Below, one piece after another: positions 1 through 5,022 of a stretch of DNA of 5,815 nt (position 1 is the stretch's first letter; each line of letters begins with the position of its first letter). This stretch comes from an uncultured bacterium. Its GTDB lineage: Bacteria > Actinomycetota > Aquicultoria > SKW223 > CALKMS01. The translations under genes and the position numbers were made by a program. The DNA lies in the NCBI GenBank assembly GCA_938091145.1, contig CALKMS010000113.1, forward strand, positions 1 to 5,815, given 5' to 3'. The notes under the pieces were generated by a model. The model was not told where the DNA came from. It saw nothing but the letters and a program-made list of their open reading frames with translations, and searched no databases.

Positions 1-176
1 ACCAGATCACCACGTTCCATATATTCTTTGGCTCTCAACCCCAGCGGAGTCTCTTGAGCTACCGCTTCCCGAAGGATGTCACCTGTAGCAATCTGAGGCC
101 AGTTGTACTCCTGCGACAAGCGCCGAGCTTGCGTTCCCTTACCCACCCCTGGCGGGCCCAAAAAAACAAGCCTCAC
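1..176 (-). CDS. adk: Adenylate kinase, N-terminal part (3' end outside window)
   Basis: Adenylate kinase interconverts ATP + AMP and 2 ADP in the cytoplasm. Fifty-eight full codons plus GT (necessarily Val59) are visible before the window ends. The translation begins MRLVFLGPPGVGKGTQA, with the P-loop GPPGVGKGT at residues 7-15. The AMP-binding segment follows as ATGDILR at residues 30-36 and MERGDLV at residues 53-59. These align without gaps to the E. coli enzyme, with T31, G32, D33 and R36 at the same numbers. The start is GTG at 174-176, preceded by AGGAGG at 183-188 with a 6-base spacer; no ATG lies near. The gene starts 12 bases after the secY stop, so it is probably cotranscribed with secY. 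The lid domain, which would show whether this is a long or zinc-binding form, is outside the window. The family call is firm. Confidence 0.96.
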   Translation of the reverse strand, partial: MRLVFLGPPGVGKGTQARRLSQEYNWPQIATGDILREAVAQETPLGLRAKEYMERGDL

Positions 177-182
177 TTTCTT

Positions 183-188
183 CCTCCT
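183..188 (-). promoter_or_regulatory. Shine-Dalgarno for adk, directly after the secY stop
   Basis: The minus strand reads TAGAGGAGG: the secY TAG stop (189-191) runs straight into AGGAGG, which is 6 bases from the GTG start of adk. This spacing decides the non-ATG start, and the arrangement suggests that ribosomes finishing secY help start adk (inference). Confidence 0.85.
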
Positions 189-1424
189 CTACTTTAAAAG
201 TCCTTCGTAACGTCTCATTAAAAGTTGAGCCTCTATCTGCTTAACAGTGTCCAATGCGACGCCCACTGTTATCAATATTGAGGTGCCACCAAAAAATTTA
301 AAAAAAGGTATTTTGGTTTGAGAAAGTAAAACTGTTGGGAAAAGAGCCACCACACCTAAAAAAACGGCGCCCGGAAAAGTCACCCTTTTTAAAATTCGGT
401 TTATATAATCAGTGGTCGGTGCTCCTGGTCGGACACCAGGAATGAAGCCACCCCACTTTTGCAAGTCTTCAGCCAGGCGAACTGGATTAAAAATAATTTC
501 TGAATAAAAAAAAGTAAAGAAAATTATCAAAACAAAGTAAAGAAAAAGGTAAAGAAATGAAGCTCTCTCTAAAGAGTTCGCTAAGTCCTGCAAAATGCCG
601 CTTGGCATCACTTTTGCCATTGCCGCCGGGAAGAAAAGAACTGAAGAAGCAAAAATTATTGGTATTACGCCAGCCGAATTAATCTTTACTGGTAAGTAAG
701 TGCTAGCGCCACCGTAAACCCGCCGGCCAATAATTCTTTTTGCGTAAGACACTGGAATTCGCCTTTGGCCCTGTTCGATAAAGATAATGCCGGCAATTGC
801 TAAACAAACAACCACTATTACTAATCCAATATAAGCGGGACTCGCCACCTGTAGAGTCTCTGCAATAGCTTGGGGAAAGCGTGAAATAATACTGGTAAAA
901 ATTAAAAGCGACATCCCATTGCCAATCCCCCGCTGGGTTATCAACTCAGCCATCCACATTATTAAAGCCATCCCTGAGACTAGAGTTATAACAATCACCA
1001 TTTTGTTGATCACCGGTATGCTGAGCCTAAGCGAATTCATAATAAAAAAAGATTGAATTAAAGCCAAAATTAAAGTTAAGTACCTTGACCATTGAACAAT
1101 TTTTCTTCTTCCCTCTTCCCCTTCTTTTGCCCATCGTTCAACTTGAGGAATAACTACTGTCAAAAGTTCCATGATAATTGAAGCAGTGATATACGGCATT
1201 ATCCCTAGAGCAAAAATTGCCAAATTTTCCAACGCCCCGCCTGTAAAAATATTTAAGAAACCGAGGATGGCGCTTTCTCTAAAAAGCTTGGCAAAAACAC
1301 CACGAGGAACGCCAGGGATAGGTATAAACGAACCTAAACGGTACAAAATTATGATGAATAAAGTAAATAAAAGCTTTTTTCTTAATTCTTCGACTTTAAA
1401 AGCATTAGCTAGTTCTTTAATCAT
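189..1424 (-). CDS. secY: Protein translocase subunit SecY
   Basis: SecY is the channel-forming subunit of the SecYEG translocon in the cytoplasmic membrane. It passes unfolded proteins across, or into, the membrane and docks SecA and the ribosome. The 411-residue product has the family N-terminus (NAFKVEELRKK, residues 7-17) and about ten hydrophobic segments. The cytoplasmic loop between TM6 and TM7 (RRIPVSYAKR, residues 221-230) is present. So is the next cytoplasmic loop, with GFIPGVRPG at residues 326-334, whose Arg332 matches the conserved E. coli Arg357 needed for SecA function. The protein ends in a short basic tail. It is somewhat shorter than the roughly 430-443 residues of B. subtilis and E. 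coli SecY, mostly through shorter loops, and no core segment is missing. The ATG overlaps the rplO stop by 8 bases (ATGATTAA) and lacks a strong Shine-Dalgarno, so initiation is probably coupled to L15 translation. This is the most AT-rich gene in the window. Confidence 0.98.
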   Translation of the reverse strand: MIKELANAFKVEELRKKLLFTLFIIILYRLGSFIPIPGVPRGVFAKLFRESAILGFLNIFTGGALENLAIFALGIMPYITASIIMELLTVVIPQVERWAKEGEEGRRKIVQWSRYLTLILALIQSFFIMNSLRLSIPVINKMVIVITLVSGMALIMWMAELITQRGIGNGMSLLIFTSIISRFPQAIAETLQVASPAYIGLVIVVVCLAIAGIIFIEQGQRRIPVSYAKRIIGRRVYGGASTYLPVKINSAGVIPIIFASSVLFFPAAMAKVMPSGILQDLANSLERASFLYLFLYFVLIIFFTFFYSEIIFNPVRLAEDLQKWGGFIPGVRPGAPTTDYINRILKRVTFPGAVFLGVVALFPTVLLSQTKIPFFKFFGGTSILITVGVALDTVKQIEAQLLMRRYEGLLK

Positions 1425-1866
1425 TAACTAACTCTACTTTCCCACCCTTCCCCATTATTTCCTCAACCGCTTTTTTGCTAAAAGCATGGGCTTTTACAAT
1501 CAATTTTTTTTCTAATTTTCCTCGTCCAAGAATTTTAACCAACCTTTCATTTTTCTTTATCAAATTCTTTTCAATTAAAGCATCACGGTCAACTACCGAG
1601 TTTTCAGGAAAAATATTCAGTTTATCCAGATTTACAACAGCATAAACTTTTTTAAAAGGATTTTTAAACCCAGGATAACGAGGAACTCTAAGATAAAAGG
1701 GGTTTTGTCCCCCTTCAAAATGAGGACCTTTAGATCCACCCGAACGAGCCTTCTGGCCCTTCGTTCCCCGGCCAGCAGTAACTCCATGACCAGAACCAAG
1801 GCCTCGTCCCAATCTTTTTTTTCTCTTAATTGAGCCGGGGTTTGGTCTTAAAGCATCAAGCCTCAA
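1417..1866 (-). CDS. rplO: 50S ribosomal protein L15
   Basis: L15 is a 50S protein that joins late in assembly; its long basic N-terminal arm threads into 23S rRNA. The 149-residue product is close to the usual 144-150. The arm is plain: MRLDALRPNPGS, then the Gly/Arg-rich stretch around residues 20-44 (GRGLGSGHG, GRGTKGQKARSGG). The globular C-terminal half ends GGKVELVND. The start is TTG at 1864-1866. It places the conserved family N-terminus exactly at residue 1, is preceded by AGGAGG with a 7-base spacer, and has no ATG alternative until deep inside the gene. The TTG overlaps the rpmD TGA stop in the 4-base string TTGA. The 3' end overlaps secY by 8 bases. Confidence 0.98.
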   Translation of the reverse strand: MRLDALRPNPGSIKRKKRLGRGLGSGHGVTAGRGTKGQKARSGGSKGPHFEGGQNPFYLRVPRYPGFKNPFKKVYAVVNLDKLNIFPENSVVDRDALIEKNLIKKNERLVKILGRGKLEKKLIVKAHAFSKKAVEEIMGKGGKVELVND

Positions 1867-2045
1867 TCCGATACCTCCTCCACCTCAACTAAATGAGAAA
1901 CCTTAGAAATCATACCTCTAATCGAAGGTGTGTCTTTTTTTGTCGCTGACTGGTTAAGCTTCTTCAAGCCAAGCGCTTTTAAAGTTTTCTTCTGGCTTTC
2001 TGACCGACCAATTGCGCTCTTAACCAGCTTTATTCTTAGTTTCAT
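1863..2045 (-). CDS. rpmD: 50S ribosomal protein L30
   Basis: L30 is a small 50S protein bound to 23S rRNA. The 60-residue product starts MKLRIKLVKSAIG and contains the family pattern of a basic first strand and helix (KKTLKALGLKKLNQS), followed by PSIRGMISKVSHLVEVEEV at the end. I chose the ATG at 2043-2045 over an in-frame GTG at 2055-2057. The ATG gives the normal length of about 60 and has GGGAG 5 bases upstream, whereas the GTG would lie on top of that site. The first 26 bases overlap the 3' end of rpsE in another frame, and the stop overlaps the rplO start by 4 bases. L30 is missing from many reduced genomes, including most CPR bacteria, so its presence is informative about lineage. Confidence 0.95.
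   Translation of the reverse strand: MKLRIKLVKSAIGRSESQKKTLKALGLKKLNQSATKKDTPSIRGMISKVSHLVEVEEVSD
1874..1879 (-). promoter_or_regulatory. Shine-Dalgarno deciding the TTG start of rplO
   Basis: The minus strand reads AGGAGG, then a 7-base spacer, then TTG. The site lies inside the last codons of rpmD. It supports TTG as the true start of L15. Confidence 0.85.
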
Positions 2046-2538
2046 TTTCTCTCCCACGAGTTTCTTCTCTTAAAGCTTTAACTTCTTCAGGATTAAGTAG
2101 GCTCTTCAAGCCTTTCTCAGCCGCTTTAACCATGTTTATTGCGTTTGCAGAGCCGAGAGACTTTGCCAAAACATCCTTTATTCCCGCCAACTCAAAAAGA
2201 GCTCTGATTGGACCGCCAGCAATTACTCCTGTTCCCGGAGCAGCAGGTTTGATCAAAACTCTACTGGCCTTAAAATCGCCCAAAACAGCATGAGGAATAG
2301 TAGTTCCATTTAAAGGCACGCGAAAGAGATTCTTTTTAGCCGCCTGAACACCTTTTTGAATAGCCAACGGAAGCTCGTTCCCTTTCCCGTAACCAATACC
2401 GACTTGTCCTTTTCTGTCCCCAACTATAACCAGAGCAGCCATTTTAAATCTTCTCCCACCCTTAGTTACTTTAGCTACTCGATTTATGAAAACAATTTCT
2501 TCTTCAAACTGTTCCGGTGTTTCTAAAGACTTTTCCAT
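2020..2538 (-). CDS. rpsE: 30S ribosomal protein S5
   Basis: S5 is a 30S protein near the decoding centre that affects translational fidelity and is the classic site of spectinomycin resistance. With the ATG at 2536-2538 the product has 172 residues, near the usual 165-175. Visible features are the loop VAKVTKGGRRF (residues 21-31), the region linked to spectinomycin resistance; the stretch VGIGYGKGNELPLAIQKG; and the C-terminal domain with APGTGVIAGGPIRALFELAG. The loop shows no deletion. The ATG at 2538 has AAAGGTG 4 bases upstream and gives an N-terminus like other S5 proteins. An in-frame ATG at 2551-2553 would add 5 residues and share its A with the rplR stop (TGATG), so it cannot be excluded. 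The last 13 or so residues (TRGRENETKNKAG) look like a polar tail beyond the conserved domain, and they carry the rpmD ribosome binding site and start. Confidence 0.96.
   Translation of the reverse strand: MEKSLETPEQFEEEIVFINRVAKVTKGGRRFKMAALVIVGDRKGQVGIGYGKGNELPLAIQKGVQAAKKNLFRVPLNGTTIPHAVLGDFKASRVLIKPAAPGTGVIAGGPIRALFELAGIKDVLAKSLGSANAINMVKAAEKGLKSLLNPEEVKALREETRGRENETKNKAG
2051..2055 (-). promoter_or_regulatory. Shine-Dalgarno for rpmD, inside rpsE
   Basis: GGGAG with a 5-base spacer (AGAAA) to the ATG of rpmD. It lies within the codons for the C-terminal tail of S5, so rpsE must be translated through this site. It favours the ATG over the upstream GTG, which would overlap it. Confidence 0.7.
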
Positions 2539-2542
2539 TTCC

Positions 2543-2549
2543 CACCTTT
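2543..2549 (-). promoter_or_regulatory. Shine-Dalgarno supporting the downstream ATG of rpsE
   Basis: AAAGGTG lies 4 bases before the ATG at 2536-2538. The alternative ATG at 2551-2553 has only a distant AAGGA upstream, but forms a TGATG junction with the rplR stop. Which start is used is not certain. Confidence 0.6.
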
Positions 2550-2552
2550 CCA

Positions 2553-2933
2553 TCAAAACTCTAGTCCTTCTTCTCTGGCTGCATCAGCCAAAGCCTTAAC
2601 GCGTCCATGATATTTAAAGCCACCTCGGTCAAAGACCACTCTTTTTATGCCCATTTTTATTGCTCTTTTAGCAATCAATCTGCCCACCGCTTTTGCAGCT
2701 TCAATATTCTTTTTCCCTCTGAACTCCTTAAGCTCTTTGTCCAAAGTTGAAGCTGAAGTCAAAGTAACTCCCCTATCGTCATCAATTATCTGGGCATAGA
2801 TATTGTAATTACTCCGAAAAAACGAGAGTCTCGGTCGCTCGGCCGTTCCAAAAACTTTCTTTCGAACTCGCCGATGTCTCCTTTGTCGAGAATAAACTCT
2901 ATCGCTTAATTTGCTTCGCTTTAACCTAATCAT
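2553..2933 (-). CDS. rplR: 50S ribosomal protein L18
   Basis: L18 binds 5S rRNA and, with L5 and L25-type proteins, fixes it in the central protuberance of the 50S subunit. The 126-residue product has a strongly basic N-terminal region (RQRRHRRVRKKVFGT, residues 17-31). The core motifs RPRLSFFRSN, IYAQIIDDDRG and TLTSASTLDKE follow, and the family ending is FDRGGFKYHGRVKALADAAR. It is slightly longer than the usual 117-122 residues, through its N-terminus. The ATG overlaps the rplF stop in ATGA (2930-2933), with AGGGAAGG just upstream, which points to coupled translation. The stop lies 14 bases before the chosen rpsE start. Confidence 0.97.
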   Translation of the reverse strand: MIRLKRSKLSDRVYSRQRRHRRVRKKVFGTAERPRLSFFRSNYNIYAQIIDDDRGVTLTSASTLDKELKEFRGKKNIEAAKAVGRLIAKRAIKMGIKRVVFDRGGFKYHGRVKALADAAREEGLEF

Positions 2934-3469
2934 GCCTTCCCTACTTTCCCAGCTTTTCTTTTGATAAACTCGTCAGCGTATTTTATTCCCTTGCCCTTAT
3001 ATGGCTCAGGGCTTCTAATTGCACGAATTTTAGCTGCTACCTCACCCACCAACTGTTTGTCGATTCCTTTGATCACCACCGTAGTAGGATTAGGAACTTC
3101 AAAATCAATCCCTGGAATCTTCTTGAAAACTACTGGATGAGAATAGCCAACGCTCAACTCGAGATCACTCCCCTTCATTGCTGCCCGATACCCCACACCT
3201 ACTATCTCCAGAGTTTTACTAAACCCTCGCGAAACCCCCTCAACCATATTAGCAATTAAGCGCTGGGTCAAACCATGAATAGCTCGATAATAAGGTTCAT
3301 CACCTTTTCTAATGACAACAGCGGTATTGTCTTTAACCAAAACTTCCACCGCCGGATGAATAGCCTGAGTGAGCTCGCCTTTGGGCCCTTTCACTCTCAC
3401 TAAATTTGGCTCTACCTCGATTGTCACATTAGCTGGAATATTAATTACTTTCTTACCTACTCTTGACAA
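2930..3469 (-). CDS. rplF: 50S ribosomal protein L6
   Basis: L6 is a two-domain 50S protein bound to 23S rRNA near the sarcin-ricin loop and the factor-binding region. The 179-residue product has the normal length. It begins with the family signature SRVGKK and has paired repeats typical of L6 (VRVKGPKGEL early; VVIKGIDKQLVGEVAAKIR late). It ends in the conserved basic motif PEPYKGKGIKYADEFIKRKAG. The start is TTG at 3467-3469: the family N-terminus falls exactly there, AGGAGG lies 5 bases upstream, and there is no nearby ATG. The gene follows rpsH by 10 bases and overlaps rplR by 4. Confidence 0.98.
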   Translation of the reverse strand: MSRVGKKVINIPANVTIEVEPNLVRVKGPKGELTQAIHPAVEVLVKDNTAVVIRKGDEPYYRAIHGLTQRLIANMVEGVSRGFSKTLEIVGVGYRAAMKGSDLELSVGYSHPVVFKKIPGIDFEVPNPTTVVIKGIDKQLVGEVAAKIRAIRSPEPYKGKGIKYADEFIKRKAGKVGKA

Positions 3470-3474
3470 AAAAA

Positions 3475-3480
3475 CCTCCT
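3475..3480 (-). promoter_or_regulatory. Shine-Dalgarno deciding the TTG start of rplF
   Basis: The minus strand reads TAAGGAGG, so the last A of the rpsH stop (3480-3482) is also the first base of AGGAGG. A 5-base T-only spacer leads to TTG. This near-ideal site may compensate for the weaker start codon (inference). Confidence 0.9.
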
Positions 3481-3878
3481 TACCAGATATATAAAATTAC
3501 TTCACCACCAACGCCTTTTTGTCTTGCTTCCTTATCAGTCAAAAGGCCGCGGGAAGTGGAAATTATAGCCGCACCCAATCCTCCCATCACCTTGGGAATC
3601 TCTTCTTTTTTGACATACACTCGCAAGCCAGGTTTGCTGATTCTCATAATTCCCGTGATAGCTCTTTTTTTGTTTGGTCCATACTTTAGTTTCACTTTTA
3701 TAACCTCAGCCGAACCTCTGCGTTCCACTTTATAATCCTCCAGATAGCCTTCCCTCTTCAAAATTTTACAGAGTTCTTTTTTAAAGCGGGCTGATGGGAT
3801 TTCTGTCCATTCATGATAAGCTCGATTTGCATTCCTGATTCTTGTAACCATATCGCCAACTGGATCTGTTAAAACCAT
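3480..3878 (-). CDS. rpsH: 30S ribosomal protein S8
   Basis: S8 binds helix 21 of 16S rRNA early in 30S assembly; in E. coli it also represses the spc operon by binding its own mRNA. The 132-residue product has the usual length. It opens MVLTDPVGDMVTRIRNA and ends with the signature STSRGLLTDKEARQKGVGG then EVILYIW, the C-terminal RNA-binding region. The ATG at 3876-3878 follows AGGAGG (3886-3891) with a 7-base spacer, and that site uses the last two bases of the rpsN stop (TAGGAGG). It sits 11 bases after rpsN and 10 before rplF. Nothing in the protein suggests an altered function. Confidence 0.98.
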   Translation of the reverse strand: MVLTDPVGDMVTRIRNANRAYHEWTEIPSARFKKELCKILKREGYLEDYKVERRGSAEVIKVKLKYGPNKKRAITGIMRISKPGLRVYVKKEEIPKVMGGLGAAIISTSRGLLTDKEARQKGVGGEVILYIW

Positions 3879-3885
3879 TTTGCCA

Positions 3886-3891
3886 CCTCCT
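3886..3891 (-). promoter_or_regulatory. Shine-Dalgarno for rpsH, fused to the rpsN stop
   Basis: The minus strand reads TAGGAGGTGG: the rpsN TAG stop (3890-3892) supplies the AG of AGGAGG. The spacer to the rpsH ATG is 7 bases. Confidence 0.85.
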
Positions 3892-4075
3892 ACCAGCTAG
3901 CCTTCCTTAATCCAGGAATTTCACCCCGATGTGCAAGTTCCCTCAAACAAATTCGACAAAGTCCAAAGCGAGTATAAACCCCACGGGCTCTCCCACAGCG
4001 ACAACAGCGGTTGTATTTGCGAACACTAAATTTGGGTTCGCGTTTTTGTTTAACTTTAAGTGCTTTCCGCGTCAC
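3890..4075 (-). CDS. rpsN: 30S ribosomal protein S14, zinc-binding (type Z)
   Basis: S14 sits in the head of the 30S subunit against 16S rRNA. With the GTG at 4073-4075 the product has 61 residues, the standard length of the short zinc-type S14 (often called rpsZ or rpsN1). The zinc ligands are visible as Cys24, Cys27, Cys40 and Cys43 in CRCGRARG and FGLCRICLREL, and the protein ends in the family motif IPGLRKASW. An additional Cys25 precedes the second ligand (NRCCRCG), where other S14 proteins often have Glu. I chose the GTG because AAGGAGG lies 5 bases upstream and the length fits exactly; an in-frame TTG at 4091-4093 would lie upstream of that site. The first 20 bases overlap the end of rplE in another frame. 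Confidence 0.96.
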   Translation of the reverse strand: MTRKALKVKQKREPKFSVRKYNRCCRCGRARGVYTRFGLCRICLRELAHRGEIPGLRKASW

Positions 4076-4688
4076 CTTGACCTCCTTCCGCAAGTTTCTT
4101 TTCCACCTGAGTTTTCTTCCGAAAAGGAAAGCCTAAACCTTCAAGAAGATAGCGCGCCTCCTCATCAGTCCGAGCCGAAGTAACAATACAAATGTCCATA
4201 CCCAAGGCCTTCTCTGATTTATCGAGATCAATTTCAGGAAAAATATACTGCTCTTCAACTCCGAAGTTATAGTTACCTCGTCCATCAAAAGACTTTAATG
4301 AAAGACCACGGAAGTCGCGGACGCGAGGCAAAGCAACATTTACCAGACGGTCGATAAACTCATACATCCGGTCTCCCCTCAAAGTTACTTTACAACCAAT
4401 AGCCATTTTCTGCCTCACTTTAAAACCAGAGACTGATTTTTTTGCACGGGTAACAATTGGTCTCTGGCCCGTAATTAAAGATAAGTCTTCAACAGCTTGT
4501 TCCAAAATTTTATCGTTCTGAACAGCCTCACCTACTCCCATATTTATCACAACTTTTTCTAGTTTAGGCGCTTCCATTACATTTTTTAGATTGAGTTCTT
4601 TAACCAACCAAGGTCGAACCTTCTCCAAATAAAGCTTTTTTATTCGAGGAACAACCTTCTCTGAAGCTTTTCTTTCTCTAACAGTCAT
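4056..4688 (-). CDS. rplE: 50S ribosomal protein L5, with N- and C-terminal extensions
   Basis: L5 binds 5S rRNA in the central protuberance and contacts P-site tRNA and the 30S head. The core is unmistakable: LEKVVINMGVGEA (residues 43-55), RAKKSVSGFKVRQ (81-93), GCKVTLRGDRMYEF (98-111), PRVRDFRGLSLKSFDGRGNY (121-140) and the closing FPFRK (187-191). At 210 residues it is longer than the usual 179-185. There are about 15 extra N-terminal residues (TVRERKASEKVVPRI) and about 19 after FPFRK, where E. coli L5 stops. The ATG at 4686-4688 is 1 base after the rplX stop and has no well-placed Shine-Dalgarno; a later start with a good site was not found, so coupled initiation is likely. The tail contains the rpsN ribosome binding site and overlaps rpsN by 20 bases. 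Confidence 0.96.
   Translation of the reverse strand: MTVRERKASEKVVPRIKKLYLEKVRPWLVKELNLKNVMEAPKLEKVVINMGVGEAVQNDKILEQAVEDLSLITGQRPIVTRAKKSVSGFKVRQKMAIGCKVTLRGDRMYEFIDRLVNVALPRVRDFRGLSLKSFDGRGNYNFGVEEQYIFPEIDLDKSEKALGMDICIVTSARTDEEARYLLEGLGFPFRKKTQVEKKLAEGGQGDAEST
4081..4087 (-). promoter_or_regulatory. Shine-Dalgarno deciding the GTG start of rpsN, inside rplE
   Basis: A full AAGGAGG lies 5 bases before the GTG at 4073-4075. It is inside rplE, where it encodes the Glu-Gly-Gly at residues 201-203 of L5. It rules out the upstream in-frame TTG as the likely start. Confidence 0.9.
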
Positions 4689-4689
4689 T

Positions 4690-5010
4690 TTAGTCTATTT
4701 CACTCCCGCACTTTTTACAAATCCTAACTCGGCTACCATCAGCCAAAACCGCTTTGCCCACTCGCGTTTTTTTACTGCAACGAGGGCAAATCAACATTAC
4801 ATTAGAAACATGTAATGGTGCTTCCATTTCAACAATTCCGCCTTGAGGGTTTTTCTGAGTAGGTCGAGAATGTTTTTTTACCACGTTTGCTTTTTCCACA
4901 ATCAACCGATTAGTTGAAGGAAAAACTCGAAGTACCTTTCCAATTTTTCCGCGGTCTTTGCCTGCAATTACTTCTACTCTATCACCCTTCTTTATCTTCA
5001 ATCCACCCAC
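4690..5010 (-). CDS. rplX: 50S ribosomal protein L24, with a four-cysteine zinc ribbon
   Basis: L24 is an early-binding 50S protein that starts 23S rRNA folding and lies near the peptide exit. With the GTG start the product has 106 residues. The KOW domain comes first (IKKGDRVEVIAGKDRGKIGK), then VVKKHSRPTQKNPQGGI and the family motif EAPLHVSNVM. The C-terminal part has two cysteine pairs, CPRC at residues 75-78 and CKKC at 98-101, typical of a zinc ribbon; many bacterial L24 proteins have this while those of E. coli and B. subtilis lack it. No ATG lies near the 5' end. GTG at 5008-5010 is best placed, 6 bases after AGGGGG. TTG at 4999-5001 (MKIKKGD, closer to the family N-terminus) and TTG at 5014-5016 are alternatives. 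The stop is 1 base before rplE. Confidence 0.93.
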   Translation of the reverse strand: MGGLKIKKGDRVEVIAGKDRGKIGKVLRVFPSTNRLIVEKANVVKKHSRPTQKNPQGGIVEMEAPLHVSNVMLICPRCSKKTRVGKAVLADGSRVRICKKCGSEID

Positions 5011-5016
5011 TCTCAA

Positions 5017-5022
5017 CCCCCT
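5017..5022 (-). promoter_or_regulatory. Probable Shine-Dalgarno for rplX, fused to the rplN stop
   Basis: The rplN TAG stop (5021-5023) continues into GGGG, giving AGGGGG 6 bases before the GTG at 5008-5010. It abuts the TTG at 5014-5016 and so cannot serve that start. GGGTGG just before the TTG at 4999-5001 is a poorly spaced alternative. Confidence 0.55.

Noticed and set aside
507..514. Run of eight A/T bases within secY as a possible frameshift or slippage site
   Set aside because: The reading frame continues through it with normal SecY sequence on both sides, so there is no sign of a frameshift.
1155..1160. TTGACA on the minus strand inside secY, as a possible -35 box
   Set aside because: No -10-like sequence is found at the proper distance, and the bases encode normal SecY residues.
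1171..1431. Plus-strand open frame of 86 codons opposite secY
   Set aside because: It lies wholly antisense to the well-supported secY and rplO ends, has no recognisable domain, and its composition reflects the complementary codons. The same applies to plus-strand frames at 3463-3735, 3929-4183 and 4958-5167.
2046..2057. Upstream GTG start for L30, adding four residues
   Set aside because: It would overlap the GGGAG site that serves the ATG, and the longer protein departs from the usual 60 residues.
3561..3566. TATAAT on the minus strand inside rpsH, as a possible internal promoter
   Set aside because: No TTGACA-like hexamer lies about 17 bases upstream, and it falls in conserved S8 coding sequence; an isolated match is expected in AT-rich DNA.
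4076..4093. Upstream TTG start for S14, adding six residues
   Set aside because: The AAGGAGG site lies downstream of this TTG and correctly placed for the GTG, which gives exactly the 61-residue family length.
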